Source: Nectonema munidae
Taxonomy: Eukaryota > Nematomorpha > Nectonematoida > Nectonematidae
Length of the DNA stretch: 64,000 nt
Assembly (NCBI GenBank): GCA_030549495.1
Contig: JAUIRK010000971.1
Span: 424,501-488,500, forward strand
Direction: 5' to 3'
Under the pieces are notes generated by a model, which did not search any database, was not told where the DNA came from, and was given only the letters and a program-made list of their open reading frames with translations. Positions 1 to 11,104 of this stretch are shown piece after piece. The position numbers and the translations under genes are program-made. The stretch's first letter is position 1, and each line of letters opens with the position of its first letter.

Positions 1-640
1 ATAGTTGAAATTCCCCCTTATCGATTGACATTATTCCACACTTGTGGATATATTATTTGTACTTCATTTTGCTTCATTTAATTAATATAATTTATGTTTT
101 ATACAAAAATAAAAGTTAACCCTTAAATTTTGTAAAAATACATAACTATGTATGTAACCAAATCGAAAATGAAAAATTTAAGAATGAAAAAATCAATAAA
201 ATTGAAAAGAAATGATACCTATGATATCTAAAATGATTTAAAAAGTTTTTTTAATAAATATCAAGAATAGATTCCTGTTAAAAACTTCAAGAAAGTAATT
301 TAGAAATTTTAATATATCTACTTTAAAATTTAGATCGTAGTTTTAAAACTTATAAGATCCTAGGGCTCATTTAAATCTAATTTTTTAAAAAATTATCTTT
401 TATTAAAAATTTCAAAATTATCATAGCCTTAAGTTCTTAGTATTTGTTACATATAATATAAAAATCACAAAATAATTTTTAAAACACAATAAAATGTTTA
501 ACTTATTAGGATATATTTTTTTATACATTTGAGACCCTTGGGTTCAAAAGAGTCCAAGCAAGAAAAAATTAGAGTAATTAATTTTTTCCTTTCATAATTT
601 AAGTTTTTTTTAGTACTAAATTGTTACATTTTTTATAAAG
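1..640. other. AT-rich intergenic stretch, no gene seen
   Basis: I see no coding signal. A TTAACCCTTAAAT sequence starts at 116. It resembles the ends of TTAA-targeting piggyBac-type elements elsewhere in this window and could be the left end of the piggyBac remnant that follows, but no matching right end was found. Confidence 0.5.
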
Positions 641-642
641 GC

Positions 643-2107
643 ATGTACAGCGACTCTTCTCCTTCCATTAGCGAGTTTTCTGAGGTAGAAGATCATGTTT
701 CATTATGTGAGACTGAAAAAAGTTATAGTGATTTTTCCGATGGAATGCTTTCTAATTTAGAAGATAAGGAAACTCGTGAGTATTGTCTTTCGAAAGATGG
801 GGAGACAAAATGGTATCATGACGATTTTAATTATTCAAGTAAAGAAAGGTGTCATAATAGCATATCAATGAAGCCAGGTCCAACAAGTTATGCTTGCTCA
901 AGGATAGAAGATGAGTACACAGCTTTTATGCAATTTTTTCCACCAAAAATTTTGAATACAATAATGAAGTGGACTAATATTGAAGGCAAAGTTGTGATGG
1001 GTGATAGCTTCAAAAGACAATTTGATGACAAAAAAACAAGGGAAAATAGAAGAGAAAAATAAGTTTGCTCCAATTCAAGAAATTTGGGATGAATGGGTTG
1101 CTATTCTACCAAAACTTTTCAATCCCGTTTTTCAAATAACAGTAGATGAGCAGCTCAGAGGCTTCAGGGGAAATTGTCGTTTTAGACAGTATATTCCTAC
1201 CAAACCAGATAAATATGGATTAAAGTTTTGGATTTTAGCAGATGTTGAGAGTTTTTACGTATGGAACATCCAGCCATATTTGGGAAAGCAACCTGGAAAT
1301 GCAGCTGAAAAAAATCCAGGAGAGCGTGTTGTGATGGATATGACAAAAGGACTGAAGGGTCACAACGTGACGTGTAACAATTTTTTTACATCTTTGAACC
1401 TGTCTAAAAGACTCTTAAAAGAGAGAAAAATGACTTTGCTTGGTACAGTTCGCAAAAACAAAAAGTTTATACCACCAGCAATACTTGATATAAAAAAGCG
1501 CCATGTATTTTCTTCTGTGTTCTTGTTTACCGAAGAAAACATGCTTGTTTCGTATATGCCTAAAAAACAAAAACGTCTTCCTTTTATCTTTTTTTCATAA
1601 ATCTAAAAGAATCGACGACTCTGAAGCAAAAAAACCAGAAGTGATTATACATTACAACAAAACCAAAGTTGTGGTTGATGTAGTTGATCAAATGGTATCA
1701 AATTATTCAGTCAAACGAAAAACAAAGCGCTGGCCCATTGTGGTTTTTAGTAACATAATTGATATTTCCGCACTTAATAGTTTTATTTTGTCAAAAGAGA
1801 TTTTCATAAAAAAACAAAAATTGTTGTGATGTCAGGCGAAAATATTTGGTTACACTAGGAAAATAACTTATAGAACCACTGATTAGGGCAAGGCCAAAAC
1901 TGCCTAGTACTTTATCAAGCAAAAATTTGGTACTTAAAATAAAAAAAAGAAAAATCAAGAAGTTGAAGAAGAAATTTTTCATGGGACAAAAAAAGCAAGA
2001 TGTCATCTTTGCATAAGCACAAAAAATAAAATATCTCTGAAATGCTCTATTTGTGACTACTTTGCATGCAAAAATCATTTGAAATATGTTTGTATAAATT
2101 GTTCTAT
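643..2107 (+). mobile_element. Decayed piggyBac-family DNA transposon (transposase remnant)
   Basis: Several overlapping reading frames together resemble a piggyBac transposase of the PGBD/DDE_Tnp_1_7 type. An acidic N-terminal stretch starts at the ATG at 643. It is followed by the block with TVDEQLRGFRG (near 1140, first catalytic Asp), the block with GHNVTCNNFFTS (near 1360), the KKNKFIPP-like region (near 1450), and VVVDVVDQMVSNYS plus KRWPIVVFSNIIDI (1670-1770), the third catalytic region. A Cys/His-rich tail with CHLC, CSIC and CKNHLKYVC spacing lies at 1985-2105 and matches the C-terminal zinc-binding domain of piggyBac transposases. The second catalytic Asp is Asn here (CNN instead of CDN). 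Frame changes near 1040 and 1600 break the gene, and part of the early catalytic domain seems missing. It is an inactive fossil. Family assignment is firm, element ends are unknown. Confidence 0.85.
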
Positions 2108-2469
2108 TTAAGGATTTTATATTTTTGTGCCATTTCAATAAATTTTTCAGGTGAATTAAAATTTTGAAAAAAAGGTTGAAAACAGCCGAAGGAACCTATA
2201 AAGTTGGGAAAATAAGGGTACCATTTAAAATCTTAGCAATAAACCTGGTAAAAATATTGAGATTCCGTGTTTTGCATAAGTATGATGTAGTAATTGATAA
2301 ATAGATTTAAAAATATTTACAAAAAAATTAGCAAGCATAAAATGGAACTGGTTAAAAAATGTGTTTAATATATTTATATTAAATATATGATGTTTCGGAC
2401 GAATACGGTGGCTCCAGTTTACAATATGATTTAATAAAAAATTTTCAAGTGGTGTAATAGATGGGGCAT

Positions 2470-2745
2470 GAAGCTTAACTTTGCTAAAGGTACGCACTTG
2501 CAGATACGATGACAGAATGATCGAAAATATTTCATTGGCTCTCACATCTTGAAAAAGGTTGACTCCCAAAATAACTTGGGCGGTATCATCACAACTGAAC
2601 TTCTCTTCTCTGACAATATTTCGAAAGGAGTTTCCAAGAGCTTCGCTACATTTTACCAAGTGTGGAAATGTTTTTCTTCGCTTGGTACTTCTACTGCTCC
2701 AATTCTTTATAAAGCCTTAATCAGACCCAGTTTAGAGTATTGATC
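2470..2745 (+). mobile_element. LINE reverse-transcriptase fragment
   Basis: The translation reads as the end of a non-LTR reverse-transcriptase domain: NLGGIITTELLFSDNISKG, then SKSFATFYQVWKC, then ILYKALIRPSLEY. This matches the common LINE pattern KDLGV..... followed by LYKSLVRPILEY. Only this stretch is preserved. It lies between the piggyBac remnant and a second, different LINE fragment, and has no detectable ends. Confidence 0.7.
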
Positions 2746-2894
2746 ATCTCAAAGAATGATCAATGATTGGAACTCACGTTCAGGAAGGATAGAATGTTTG
2801 GTATGTTTGATTCTCGTACATTCTTCTCTTTATGTAGATGCGATATTTTATAGGCTCAGCCTACTTTTGCCAATAAAATTATGTTATGTTAATT

Positions 2895-3791
2895 AATCAT
2901 AAAATGGCATCGCCATTTTTCACATGTATGCCACAAACTAGCTTATATTTCTAGTGTGATGAGACAAGCCAAAAAGTTTGTCCCAATCAATACAATGCTC
3001 ACCATGTATAATAGTTTGTTCCTTCCTCATCTAAAGTACAGTGTCTTCAACTGGGGTCACTCAAAAAACACGATGCTTTTTACACTACAAAAACAGATAT
3101 TAAGAGTAATTTTCAATCTTCCTCCCCTCTCCCACACAAACAACGTATTTATTCAATACACTCTGTTGAAGTTCAAAGACATTTATGTATATTTACTATG
3201 GATACATTGTCCATAGTGCTTACACCTACCTATATAAATTCTTGCATGGCATGCTTCCATTAATTTTCAACGACTTCATCACTTTTAACTCAGAAAAGGA
3301 AAGAACATCTCCTCGCTTTATGATTCACATGATGCTCCCTTACTATAACTACACAAAATCAAAGCAAGCATTTGCATTCAAAATTTCAACACTATTCAAC
3401 TCCAATCAAATGTTTTTTGTTTCTGATGCCTTTTTGAATATGAAAAAATTTCCAAAGATGATGATGTCCTATTTCATCAACTCTTACTCAAGAATCAACA
3501 ATTGTTCAATTTCCAACTGTAATGCCTGCAGAAAAAGTATGACTTCATCTTGAAGAGCTCGTCTCATAAAATTCCCAAGATTATAGAAATCTCACAAGCA
3601 GGTGACATCTGCCAGCGGCTAACTTGGCCTTTGATATTGACCTTTAAAAGCAATATTTTATTATGATACATATTATCTCCTTTTGTAAATGTTCACAATT
3701 TACCATATTTTTGCATTAAGCAATTTGCTCTATATATATTTTTTTCTCGTTACTTTTGAAAAATAAACTAACTAACTAACTAACTAACTAA
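2895..3791 (+). mobile_element. 3' end of a LINE with (CTAA)n tail
   Basis: Two overlapping frames (about 2900-3216 and 3185-3553) give the C-terminal part of a non-LTR reverse transcriptase: MYNSLFLPHLKYSVFNWGH, LQKQILRVIFNLPPLSHT and LKFKDIYVYLL, then a low-conservation tail ending at 3553. This layout (LPHL.Y....WG, then LQK...R) is typical of Jockey/CR1-like LINEs. A 3' untranslated stretch follows and ends in a perfect CTAA microsatellite at 3766-3791, the expected type of LINE 3' tail. The element is 5' truncated and has one frame change near 3200. Confidence 0.75.
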
Positions 3792-5305
3792 TATATATCA
3801 TTAAAAAACAAATGTCAAAAAGTTTTTTTTTTGTCTAAAATAAGTATGAAACGTTAACTTACTATTGTAATAAGAATCTAAAAATAAATTATTTGAATTG
3901 AATTAATTATATAGACAAAAAAATCAGTTTAATAAATTTACTTGCGCCGAAAAAAAAAACTGAAGAGGATTTCCTAAAAGCAAATATCTATGTTTAAGAT
4001 TTTTATGCAAAAATTTATTTTTATATCTTTTTCAATTAAATTGTCCAGTTAGAATTTAAAATTTAGAGCAGTTTATAAACGAAGAAATAATTTAATAAGG
4101 AAAGTAAAATAAAGTAAAATATTCTATGAAACAAAGGAATAAACGAACTAACTGAGCTAAATCCTCACTAATGAGCAAACTAAATAACTTTCTAACGAGT
4201 TAACTAAAGTGTAGCTAACTACTATGTATACGCAACAAACTAACTAGATAAATTTACTTGCACTTCTTCATATTATGATGTATGATACAAGAAATCAATT
4301 AACTAACTCTTCAAGATGTGAATCTTAACTAATCAAAAATTATGAGAATAAAATCTTTTAGCTAAAAAGCTAAAATATACAATTTTTAACTAGCTTTAGT
4401 AGACTAACTACTAAAATATACAATTTTTAACTATCTTTAGTAGACTAACTACTAAAATAAATTACTAACTATCTACCTTACCCAAAACGATTAAATTTTG
4501 TAATGTAGATTCATAATAGTAAATAATTCTCCAAAAAAATATTTTAATTCCTACCTCAATCATCTTCTAAATAGAAAAATAAAAATGTAAATATAAAACT
4601 TCATCTCAACATAATTCCCAAAAGTAAATATCTATGCCTTAACGCTTAAATATGCATCTGCGCATTCATTGTGTATTAGTTATTTACTTGTTTTTAATCT
4701 GGAAAATATCTTAGATGGGCTATATTAACCAAAAATTATTTAGTCTTTTTAAGCTGGTTGTACAGGTAAGGGGGGAGGGGGACTTTCTGAAAAGAAATAT
4801 TTTTTAGATGGGTATAAATGTTTTTAATATTCTTGCTTACAATTTTTGTTATGCTTTCAGTTAAATATGAATTCTATCCTTGATTTTTGCTTAAATATAT
4901 ACTAACACTCATGTGGCCTTTGTAAAAATATATTTTGCAAAATAAAAATTTAATTCCTAATTTTTTAGAAAAAATGGCTTTGGGAATTGTATTTGGTGGT
5001 GTTATTGATCTTATTTCTATAAATACTTTTCGCGCAGAAATTACATTAATAAACATAACTAATCGATTATCTGATTTTGGGATATGCGTGATAATTTTTA
5101 AATGATTTAAACTTTACTATCAAAGTTTACAAAACCACCCAAATTTTAAAGTTTCTTTCTCCAGTATCCATTTTCCTATCTTCTCATTGGGACTAATATT
5201 AATACACTTAAATTTAAATGAAGTCAAGTTATTCTAAAAAACCAGGAAAAATAAAAGTTTTTCAAAATTTTGTTAAATTTAACAAAATAAAAATACCAGT
5301 TAAAT
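3792..5305. other. AT-rich intergenic stretch with short direct repeats
   Basis: No coding or RNA gene seen. Around 4140-4460 the sequence is a degenerate AACTAAC-rich region. A 41 bp unit is directly repeated at 4370-4410 and 4411-4451, with a partial third copy up to about 4459. A G-rich run lies near 4770. Confidence 0.5.
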
Positions 5306-5393
5306 AAAAGATTTACTCAACGTTTTCAATTTATTTTCTTTACAACTTTTATTTATTTATGAAGACTCAGCGCCATTTTATCTACATTTTCTA
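5306..5393. repeat. Dispersed repeat, copy 1 (second copy at 47826-47905)
   Basis: About 75 bp here, from ATTTACTCAACGTTTTC to GCGCCATTTTATCTACAT, is almost identical to 47826-47905. The sequences diverge outside this block. It is an interspersed repeat of unknown class. Confidence 0.7.
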
Positions 5394-5875
5394 CAAAAAT
5401 GTTTTTGAAATTTTAATAATATATAAGTTTTTAAACCAAAGTGAAGATTCTGGTTTCATTTTTGGGCTCAGCTCAGAAAATGGGTATATATGTGTAAAAA
5501 CTTTATATAATTATTTGGATAGATTATTTCTTTTTGAGATGAACTATCATATATCAATCAATCTGACATGTTTTATTGGTTTTCATTATAAAAGAATATG
5601 AAGCGTGGCAATCAGTGCATTTGCCTTCTTCACTTCATTCAGTCTCTTCACGTACTCCATGAGACAATCAAATTAACGTAGCTATAGTTTGTAGAAAAAT
5701 ATTGGAAACAAATTAAGATAAGTGTAAAAAGACTGTCACTTATTTCTGGGATACGATGTTGTCCTTATATTTAAGAAATACTGAAAAACTTTATTTATTA
5801 ATAAGTTTTACAATAAAAAATCTGACAAAGTATACATTTTTCACAAAAAAAGGTATTTGCACAAAATTTATCAAA

Positions 5876-6068
5876 TGGTTAAAATTGGGAAATGGTTAGA
5901 ATTGAGGAAGCATTTAAAATATAGATGTTTAATATGTGTTACTGTTTTAATTTTATGCATATATAGGAAATGATATAAAATAAAACGAGGCATCAACTTA
6001 ACTGATTATAATATTAGGTATAACAAAGAAATGATATAAAATAGGAGACATCATTGATTTCGTCGATA
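5876..6068. repeat. Dispersed repeat, left half, split by the 6069-8343 element
   Basis: This block aligns with 48238-48482, sharing for example GGTTAGAA, GTTACTGTTTTA and AACAAAGAAATGATATAAAATAG. The alignment resumes at 8344-8503, which matches 48483-48627. The copy at 48 kb is continuous, so the DNA between the two halves here is an insertion. Confidence 0.75.
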
Positions 6069-8343
6069 CACTGGTCAACAAGAATTTTGCTGATTTAGTA
6101 ATTTTAGTTGATTTAGGGTAATTTGGGTCTGCTGAATTCAAATATCAAATTATTTTTGCCTAATCAGGTCAACTTTTTGAGATACGCTTTAATTTATTTT
6201 AAGTCTAGCCTCAAATATTTTTACGTAGATCAGTATATTCATTAGTCTGATTTACTTTAAGTTTTATGGATGGTTATGTGTAATATTCAAGAAAAGTCTC
6301 ATATTTATATAAAAATAATATTCGAATACATTGAAGCTTTTGTTGTTTACCTCTGAAGCTTCAAGAAAGGAAGATGTATATATATATAATATATATATAT
6401 ATGTAATAAAGAAACGTTAAAATTTTGTATGAATAAATCTTTATTTAAATGAATTTCCTTTTATAAGATTTTCTAGAAAATTTAGCATTTATATCGTCTC
6501 TTTGAATACTCCAACAATAATCAGCCATCATATTTTCATTCCATCGACCTTGATACCTTTCCTCCATGACTTTCAAACTTTGGTGGAAGCGCTCACCGTG
6601 CTCGTCACTTACAGATCCAAGATTTTCAGGAAATTTCTCAAGGTGGCTATTAAGAAAATGTAGCTTCACACTCATATTACAGCCAAGATCACGATAGCTT
6701 TTTATTAAAGTTTCAACTAAATTTACATAATTTTCATCTTTTCTATTTCCCAAAAAACCATCAACAATAGCTACAAATGCCTTCCATGCTTTTTTTCATT
6801 CACATTCATTGTGTCTATAAACCTATTGCTTTTCAAAAGTTTTCTTATGTGCGTTCCATCAAAAACACCAGCTTTTACTTTTTCATAACTTAAATGGGGT
6901 AATGCCTTCAATATAAATTGAAAGCAACCCTCTTTTTTATCTAAAGCTTTTACAAATTGTTTTATAAGCCCAAGTTTTATATGAAGAGGAGGGAAAATAA
7001 TTTTCTCTTTTTTAACAAGCGGTTTATTTATTATATTTTCTTTTCCAATTGTAACCTCTTCTCTTCCAGACCAATGTTTTTGAGTATAATGTTTTTCTTT
7101 GGCACGGCTATTCCATAAGCATAAAAAGCACGGGTACTTTGTATAACCGCTTTGTTGGCCTAATAAAAAATTTACCATTTTGAGGTCTACACATATTGAC
7201 CATTGTTGTTCTTCATATTTCAACAGTTCTAAAAAATTTTTAATATTACCATAACTCTCTTCCATACTGGCTGAATAACCAATAGGTATTCCACTGAAAA
7301 TATTTTTGTTATGAAGCAATACACATTTTAAACTTTTCCTGGAGCTATCAATAAAATGTCTCCATTCATTTATGTCATAGCACTCCACACCCATACATTT
7401 CAATAAACCAGGAATATCAGAGCAAAATATGAATTCCTTGTCATTTTTAAAAAAATTGAGTAAGTTTTTTCTCTATTACGGTAAAATGTTATTTTAACAT
7501 CTTTTTGTGAGGCATTTTTCTGTTTTGGACGTGAGGCTAGAACTTCAGAGAGTTCTTTCGAAAGACCTAGATCTCTAATAAGATCATTCAATTCTGATTG
7601 ATTGAATAGTTTATTTTGATCGGAAAAATAAACTTGCAATTCTTCATCGTTATCACTTGCACCAGAATCATCAATTTCATTATCTGATGATGGTAAGCCT
7701 CCGAAAGTAGGAACAAGAACTTCATCTGAATGTTTGATAGGACGAATTGCTGAAGGTAAGTTTGGATAAATAATGCCTTTTTTGTTTTTCTTATTGAAAC
7801 CCAAAGTTTTTGTGAGACAAAAGTAACAATCTTGAATATGGTCCTTTTGTTCACGCCAAACCATTGGGATTCCAAAAGACAAACTTTTCCTTCTGCCTTT
7901 TGTCCATTGACGGAGATTTTCCACACAAGGTTTGCAAACAGTATGCGGAGCCCACGAAAACTCTTGATCTCCTAATTTGATTTTAAAGTAGGCAAAATAA
8001 ACTTTTTTAATAAATTCATTAATTGCCATTCTTTGAGATGGGATTGTAAAACTTCCACATATATAACAAAATGAGTCAGGGGAATTCAAACACTTTCTTC
8101 TCAAGGCCATATTATAATAAAACACTAAAAATTAATCTTAAAAAATAGGTAAAAAATGTATATATTTATAATTATTTTTATTTTAGTTGACAAAATATAT
8201 CAAACTGAATTTGGCTTTTAGAGAAAAAACTTGACGTGATATGAAAAAATGAATTCAATTTTTATATTCAGCATGTAAAAATTGTATAAAATCAAGTCTC
8301 AAAACAAAATCAGCAAAAAAAAATTTCAAAATGTTGTCCTGTG
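6069..8343 (-). mobile_element. 2.28 kb element with inverted ends carrying an uncharacterised multi-copy protein family
   Basis: The left end begins CACTGGTCAACAAGAATTTT and continues into TTGCTGATTT. The right end, read inward on the minus strand, begins CACAGGACAACATTTTG and also continues into TTTGCTGATTT. These are imperfect terminal inverted repeats with a shared subterminal TGCTGATT motif. The element interrupts a dispersed repeat whose uninterrupted copy lies at 48238-48627. Comparing filled and empty sites gives at most a 1 bp target duplication. One minus-strand gene fills most of it (6445-8110). The element class is unknown to me. Mobility is well supported, a transposase role for the protein is inference. 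Confidence 0.75.
6445..8110 (-). pseudogene. Uncharacterised repeat-borne protein, Cys-rich N-terminus and candidate D...D...E core
   Basis: The first ATG is at 8110 (MALRRKC). The N-terminal 90 residues hold CYICG, HTVCKPC and DCYFC pairs, a likely zinc-binding module, followed by WREQKDH and an acidic linker. The C-terminal two thirds contain WRHFIDSSRKSLKCVLLHN (near 7350), WSICVDLKMV (near 7190), GYTKYPCFLCLW, PLHIKLGLIKQFVKALD (near 6960) and SVSDEHGERFHQ (near 6595), then YQGRWNENMMADYCW. I recall this family as abundant 'uncharacterised' proteins in invertebrate databases. The spaced Asp, Asp and Glu (FIDSS, xxDLK, HGER) suggest an RNase H-like transposase, but this is inference. The gene is read in about three pieces with about two breaks, so this copy is inactive. 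A second copy lies at 18074-19200. Confidence 0.7.
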
Positions 8344-8503
8344 AATTATCAAAATATAAGAATTAGATTAATTAATTATTATCAAATTCCTGACTTCATT
8401 TGATTATTTTTATATCTAATTTGTTGAATAAAACAGACATCAGGAAACAACTATAGAAAGTAAAAAATAGAAGAATGAAAAATCGCTTTTGCCTCCCTAC
8501 ATA
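8344..8503. repeat. Dispersed repeat, right half
   Basis: Continuation of the repeat interrupted at 6068. It matches 48483-48627, sharing AATTTGTTGAATAAAACAGA, GTAAAAAATAGAAGAA and ATCGCTTTTGCC. Confidence 0.75.
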
Positions 8504-8599
8504 AGCAAAAAAGCACTTTTAAATAAAAAAAAGTTTTTAATTTAGAATTTCCGTTTTGAGTTTTCAATATTTTAAGTCATATTACATCCTTACTTTTAT

Positions 8600-9130
8600 A
8601 CGCCATTTATAACAAGAAATGCTTTTTTGCCTTGGCTAGGGCAACACGTTGGGGAGCGGAAGGGTATGAGAAAGGAATAGTTGAAGTAACTGGAGGCGGA
8701 ATAAACACCCGAAAATTAGGTAAATCGGAGAGTGAAGTGATAGAGGATTGAGGAGAAAGGGAAGGTAATGCCATTATGATAATAGTAGAAATAGTTGTAG
8801 TAGGGCGTGTGTCATGACTGTTTGCAGCGGATCGAGTGTGAATAGGCATAAATTGTTATTGAAAGATGATGTTGTCTTTGCGTTAAGTGATGGGATCACG
8901 AGCCTTTCAAGCGATAGCTTAAACAAAATCATATATAAAAGCATGCGAATATACCAATCATTAGATATTAAATATACATAACATTGAATGAGTTCGGATA
9001 CCATCTGTTTGAGCAACAATTATTGCCGTACAATACTAGACTGCAGGGACTTTGTTTTGAGTGCAGTCTCAGTAACAATTTCTTTCTTGTTTCGTGAACG
9101 TTGCATCGTTGCATAAAAATAATAGAATGG
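8600..9130 (-). other. Less AT-rich segment, possible decayed element ORF
   Basis: Base composition is richer in G and C than the surroundings. On the minus strand, open stretches start with MQRSRNKKEIVTETAL (near 9110) and include a Ser/Thr/Pro-rich stretch, MPIHTRSAANSHDTRPTTTI (8849 downward). I recognise no family. It may be the upstream part of the element that left the OTU-like remnant at 9500-9990. Confidence 0.25.
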
Positions 9131-9134
9131 TATA

Positions 9135-9174
9135 TTAACCCTTTGAGGACCAGAATCTTGAAGAATAATAATCT
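9135..9174. mobile_element. Fragment of a TTAA-type MITE
   Basis: The 40 bases from TTAACCCTTTGAGGACCAGA onward are nearly identical to the left end of the MITE at 56097-56226. The rest of the element is absent here. Confidence 0.6.
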
Positions 9175-9499
9175 TTCATACAAAACCTTATATTTGGACG
9201 ATTTAGTTAGTCACCGAAGTTACACAATTTCCAAAACCACTAGCGAGGTATGTGTCTAGGTTTCGTTTTTATTAATGTAGTATCCCCAAAAGGGCTAATC
9301 TGCGTGACATTAGTATTTAATTTATATGGATTTAAAAAAATAATTATGTTCGTCATAAATACAATAACCATGAATAACGTGGGTGATCAAATCATAGAGA
9401 ACTTGGGAGAAGGGGGCATACACACATTTGATTACTCCGAATCTTTCTCCAACACAGTACGATAATTACAAGGTGTTTTTGAAGTTAAACTTTGGGTTT

Positions 9500-9990
9500 C
9501 ATGTTGTAAACATTTTTTTTGAACTAAAGGAACAAAATGGTTAGGATTTGAACTAATATAACTAATAAAACTCGAACATGTAAGTAAAACTTTAATATTT
9601 GTAAAACAATTTCTTTTTTTATGGTTGAAATTCAAAGGATATAAAATTTTATTTAAAGTAAGGTGGGCTGAATCATCAATGGAATTATAGGGAGGATAAA
9701 CTAATCTTATAGGCGTGTCTATTACTGTTGCAAGTGCCCAAACTGTAAAAACATTCGACCAGCCCCCTTCTATAAATACACTTTTTATTGCATCTTCTTG
9801 ACTGCTAAATTATATTTTTCAAAATTTCTAATAAGTTCTAAAGCTGTCACAAAGCGTAATATTTTGGAAAAATTTTCGTTATCATAAAAAATAAGTGAGA
9901 CTGAATTAAACAAAAAGTTACCATTTCCTAAAGATTTAAGGGGGACATACTCAATATGGCTAACAACTCATAAAAACTTTTGCCGTTGGA
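9500..9990 (-). pseudogene. OTU/vertnin-like domain remnant
   Basis: Read on the minus strand in more than one frame, the region gives SNGKSFYELL (9990 downward), a GNGN.LFNSVSL block, ILRFVTALELIRNFEKYNL, GW.NVFTV.ALATVIDTPI, IRLVYPPYNSIDDSAHLTLN, then a segment ending ISSNPNHFVPLV (near 9530). This order (a GNGNCLFNS-type nucleophile block, then NHFVPL) is that of OTU/vertnin-like cysteine-protease folds, which occur in many repeat-borne invertebrate proteins. It is broken and cannot be active. What element carried it is unknown. Confidence 0.5.
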
Positions 9991-10247
9991 TTTCATATAA
10001 AAACTAAAAAACGAATAAAGATTAAATAAATAAAAAACTTCGGAATAGATTTCAAATTCCATTTCAGTTGTAAATTGTAAATTTAAAAGATTAATAGAAA
10101 AGGCATTAGCAAAAAAAATACTACATATTTTGTTATTTTAATTGTGATTTATGTGTTACAAACTTTAAATGAAATAAATTGGAAAAAATTTAAGGTATCA
10201 AATGTTAGAAAAATAATTAACTACTTGTATATTATCCGAAAAATTTA

Positions 10248-10724
10248 AAAAAATATTATGAGAATAAGGAAGGTGCACCCTTTTTACGAGGAAAAACCAC
10301 CTTCTAAAAATAAATGATGATGATGATGATGATGATGATGATATTAAACTCCACCATCGTCTGGTCCCAAGCCCAGAGTGAGAAAGGAGGAGGGTTTGCG
10401 TCAGGAAGGGCATCCGGCAGTAAAACTTCTGCTCCAAAAAAAATCTTATGAATTATGGAACATTATTACAAAGACAAAGATGAAAATAGAACGGAAAAAC
10501 GGAAATTCGCTTCCAAAAACGGAAGGCTGCACCTGTGATGGAAGAACGTGGTTGACAAAGATTTAAAAAGATTTAATTTAGAGGAGGGAGATAACGTGGA
10601 TAGAAGTAAATGGAAGAAATTAATAAATGCATTGTATTATGGTTCCATATTGAATAAGGAAGGTGCACCCTTTTTACGAGGAAAAACCACCTTCTAAAAA
10701 TAAATGATGATGATGATGATGATG
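10248..10724 (+). mobile_element. RTE-type LINE 3' end, (ATG)n tail, 19 bp target duplications
   Basis: The insert is flanked on both sides by ATATTATCCGAAAAATTTA (10229-10247 and 10725-10743), a perfect 19 bp target-site duplication. It holds the RTE/BovB-like 3' sequence (GTCCCAAGCCCAGAGTGAG, then GTCAGGAAGGGCATCCGGC, near 10360-10420). The terminal block, from GGAAGGTGCACCCTTTTTAC to CCACCTTCTAAAAATAAATG plus ATG repeats, occurs twice in direct order, at about 10264-10342 and 10657-10724. It is therefore a tandem copy of the 3' end, strongly 5' truncated. No coding capacity. Confidence 0.85.
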
Positions 10725-10911
10725 ATATTATCCGAAAAATTTATTGATTCAGTTGAAAATATTTAGAAAAAAAACGTGGACCCCATCAGAAGTAAAAATA
10801 TGATTAAAAATGACATTATAGCGTGTAATAAGCAAAAACTAAGAAAAATCTAAAATTTGAGAAAAATAAAGATATCGTCATTTTTAAAGAGTATAAAATG
10901 GCTAGGCGGTT

Positions 10912-11089
10912 GGTTGGTTGGAGATATCAAAGCACTGCTTTCAGCCATAAGGCTATATGCTCCTATTATGCTTAAGATGGTTAATCACAATTTTTGTGAA
11001 TTTGTTTTTAGAGTTGGGAGCCTTGGGGATCGAACTCCTGACCTTTAACTATTAAGCTGAGAGGTGCATCCTAACAACTATTGCGGCTC
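10912..11089 (-). mobile_element. tRNA-derived SINE with 15 bp target duplications
   Basis: The insert is bounded by a perfect direct repeat, AATGGCTAGGCGGTT, at 10897-10911 and 11090-11104. On the minus strand it starts GAGCCGCAATAGTTG and has a pol III B-box-like AGTTCGATCCCC about 50 bases in, preceded by a tRNA-like stretch. This fits a tRNA-head SINE. It differs from the GCGTGAG SINE family seen elsewhere in this window. Confidence 0.7.
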
Positions 11090-11104
11090 AATGGCTAGGC
11101 GGTT

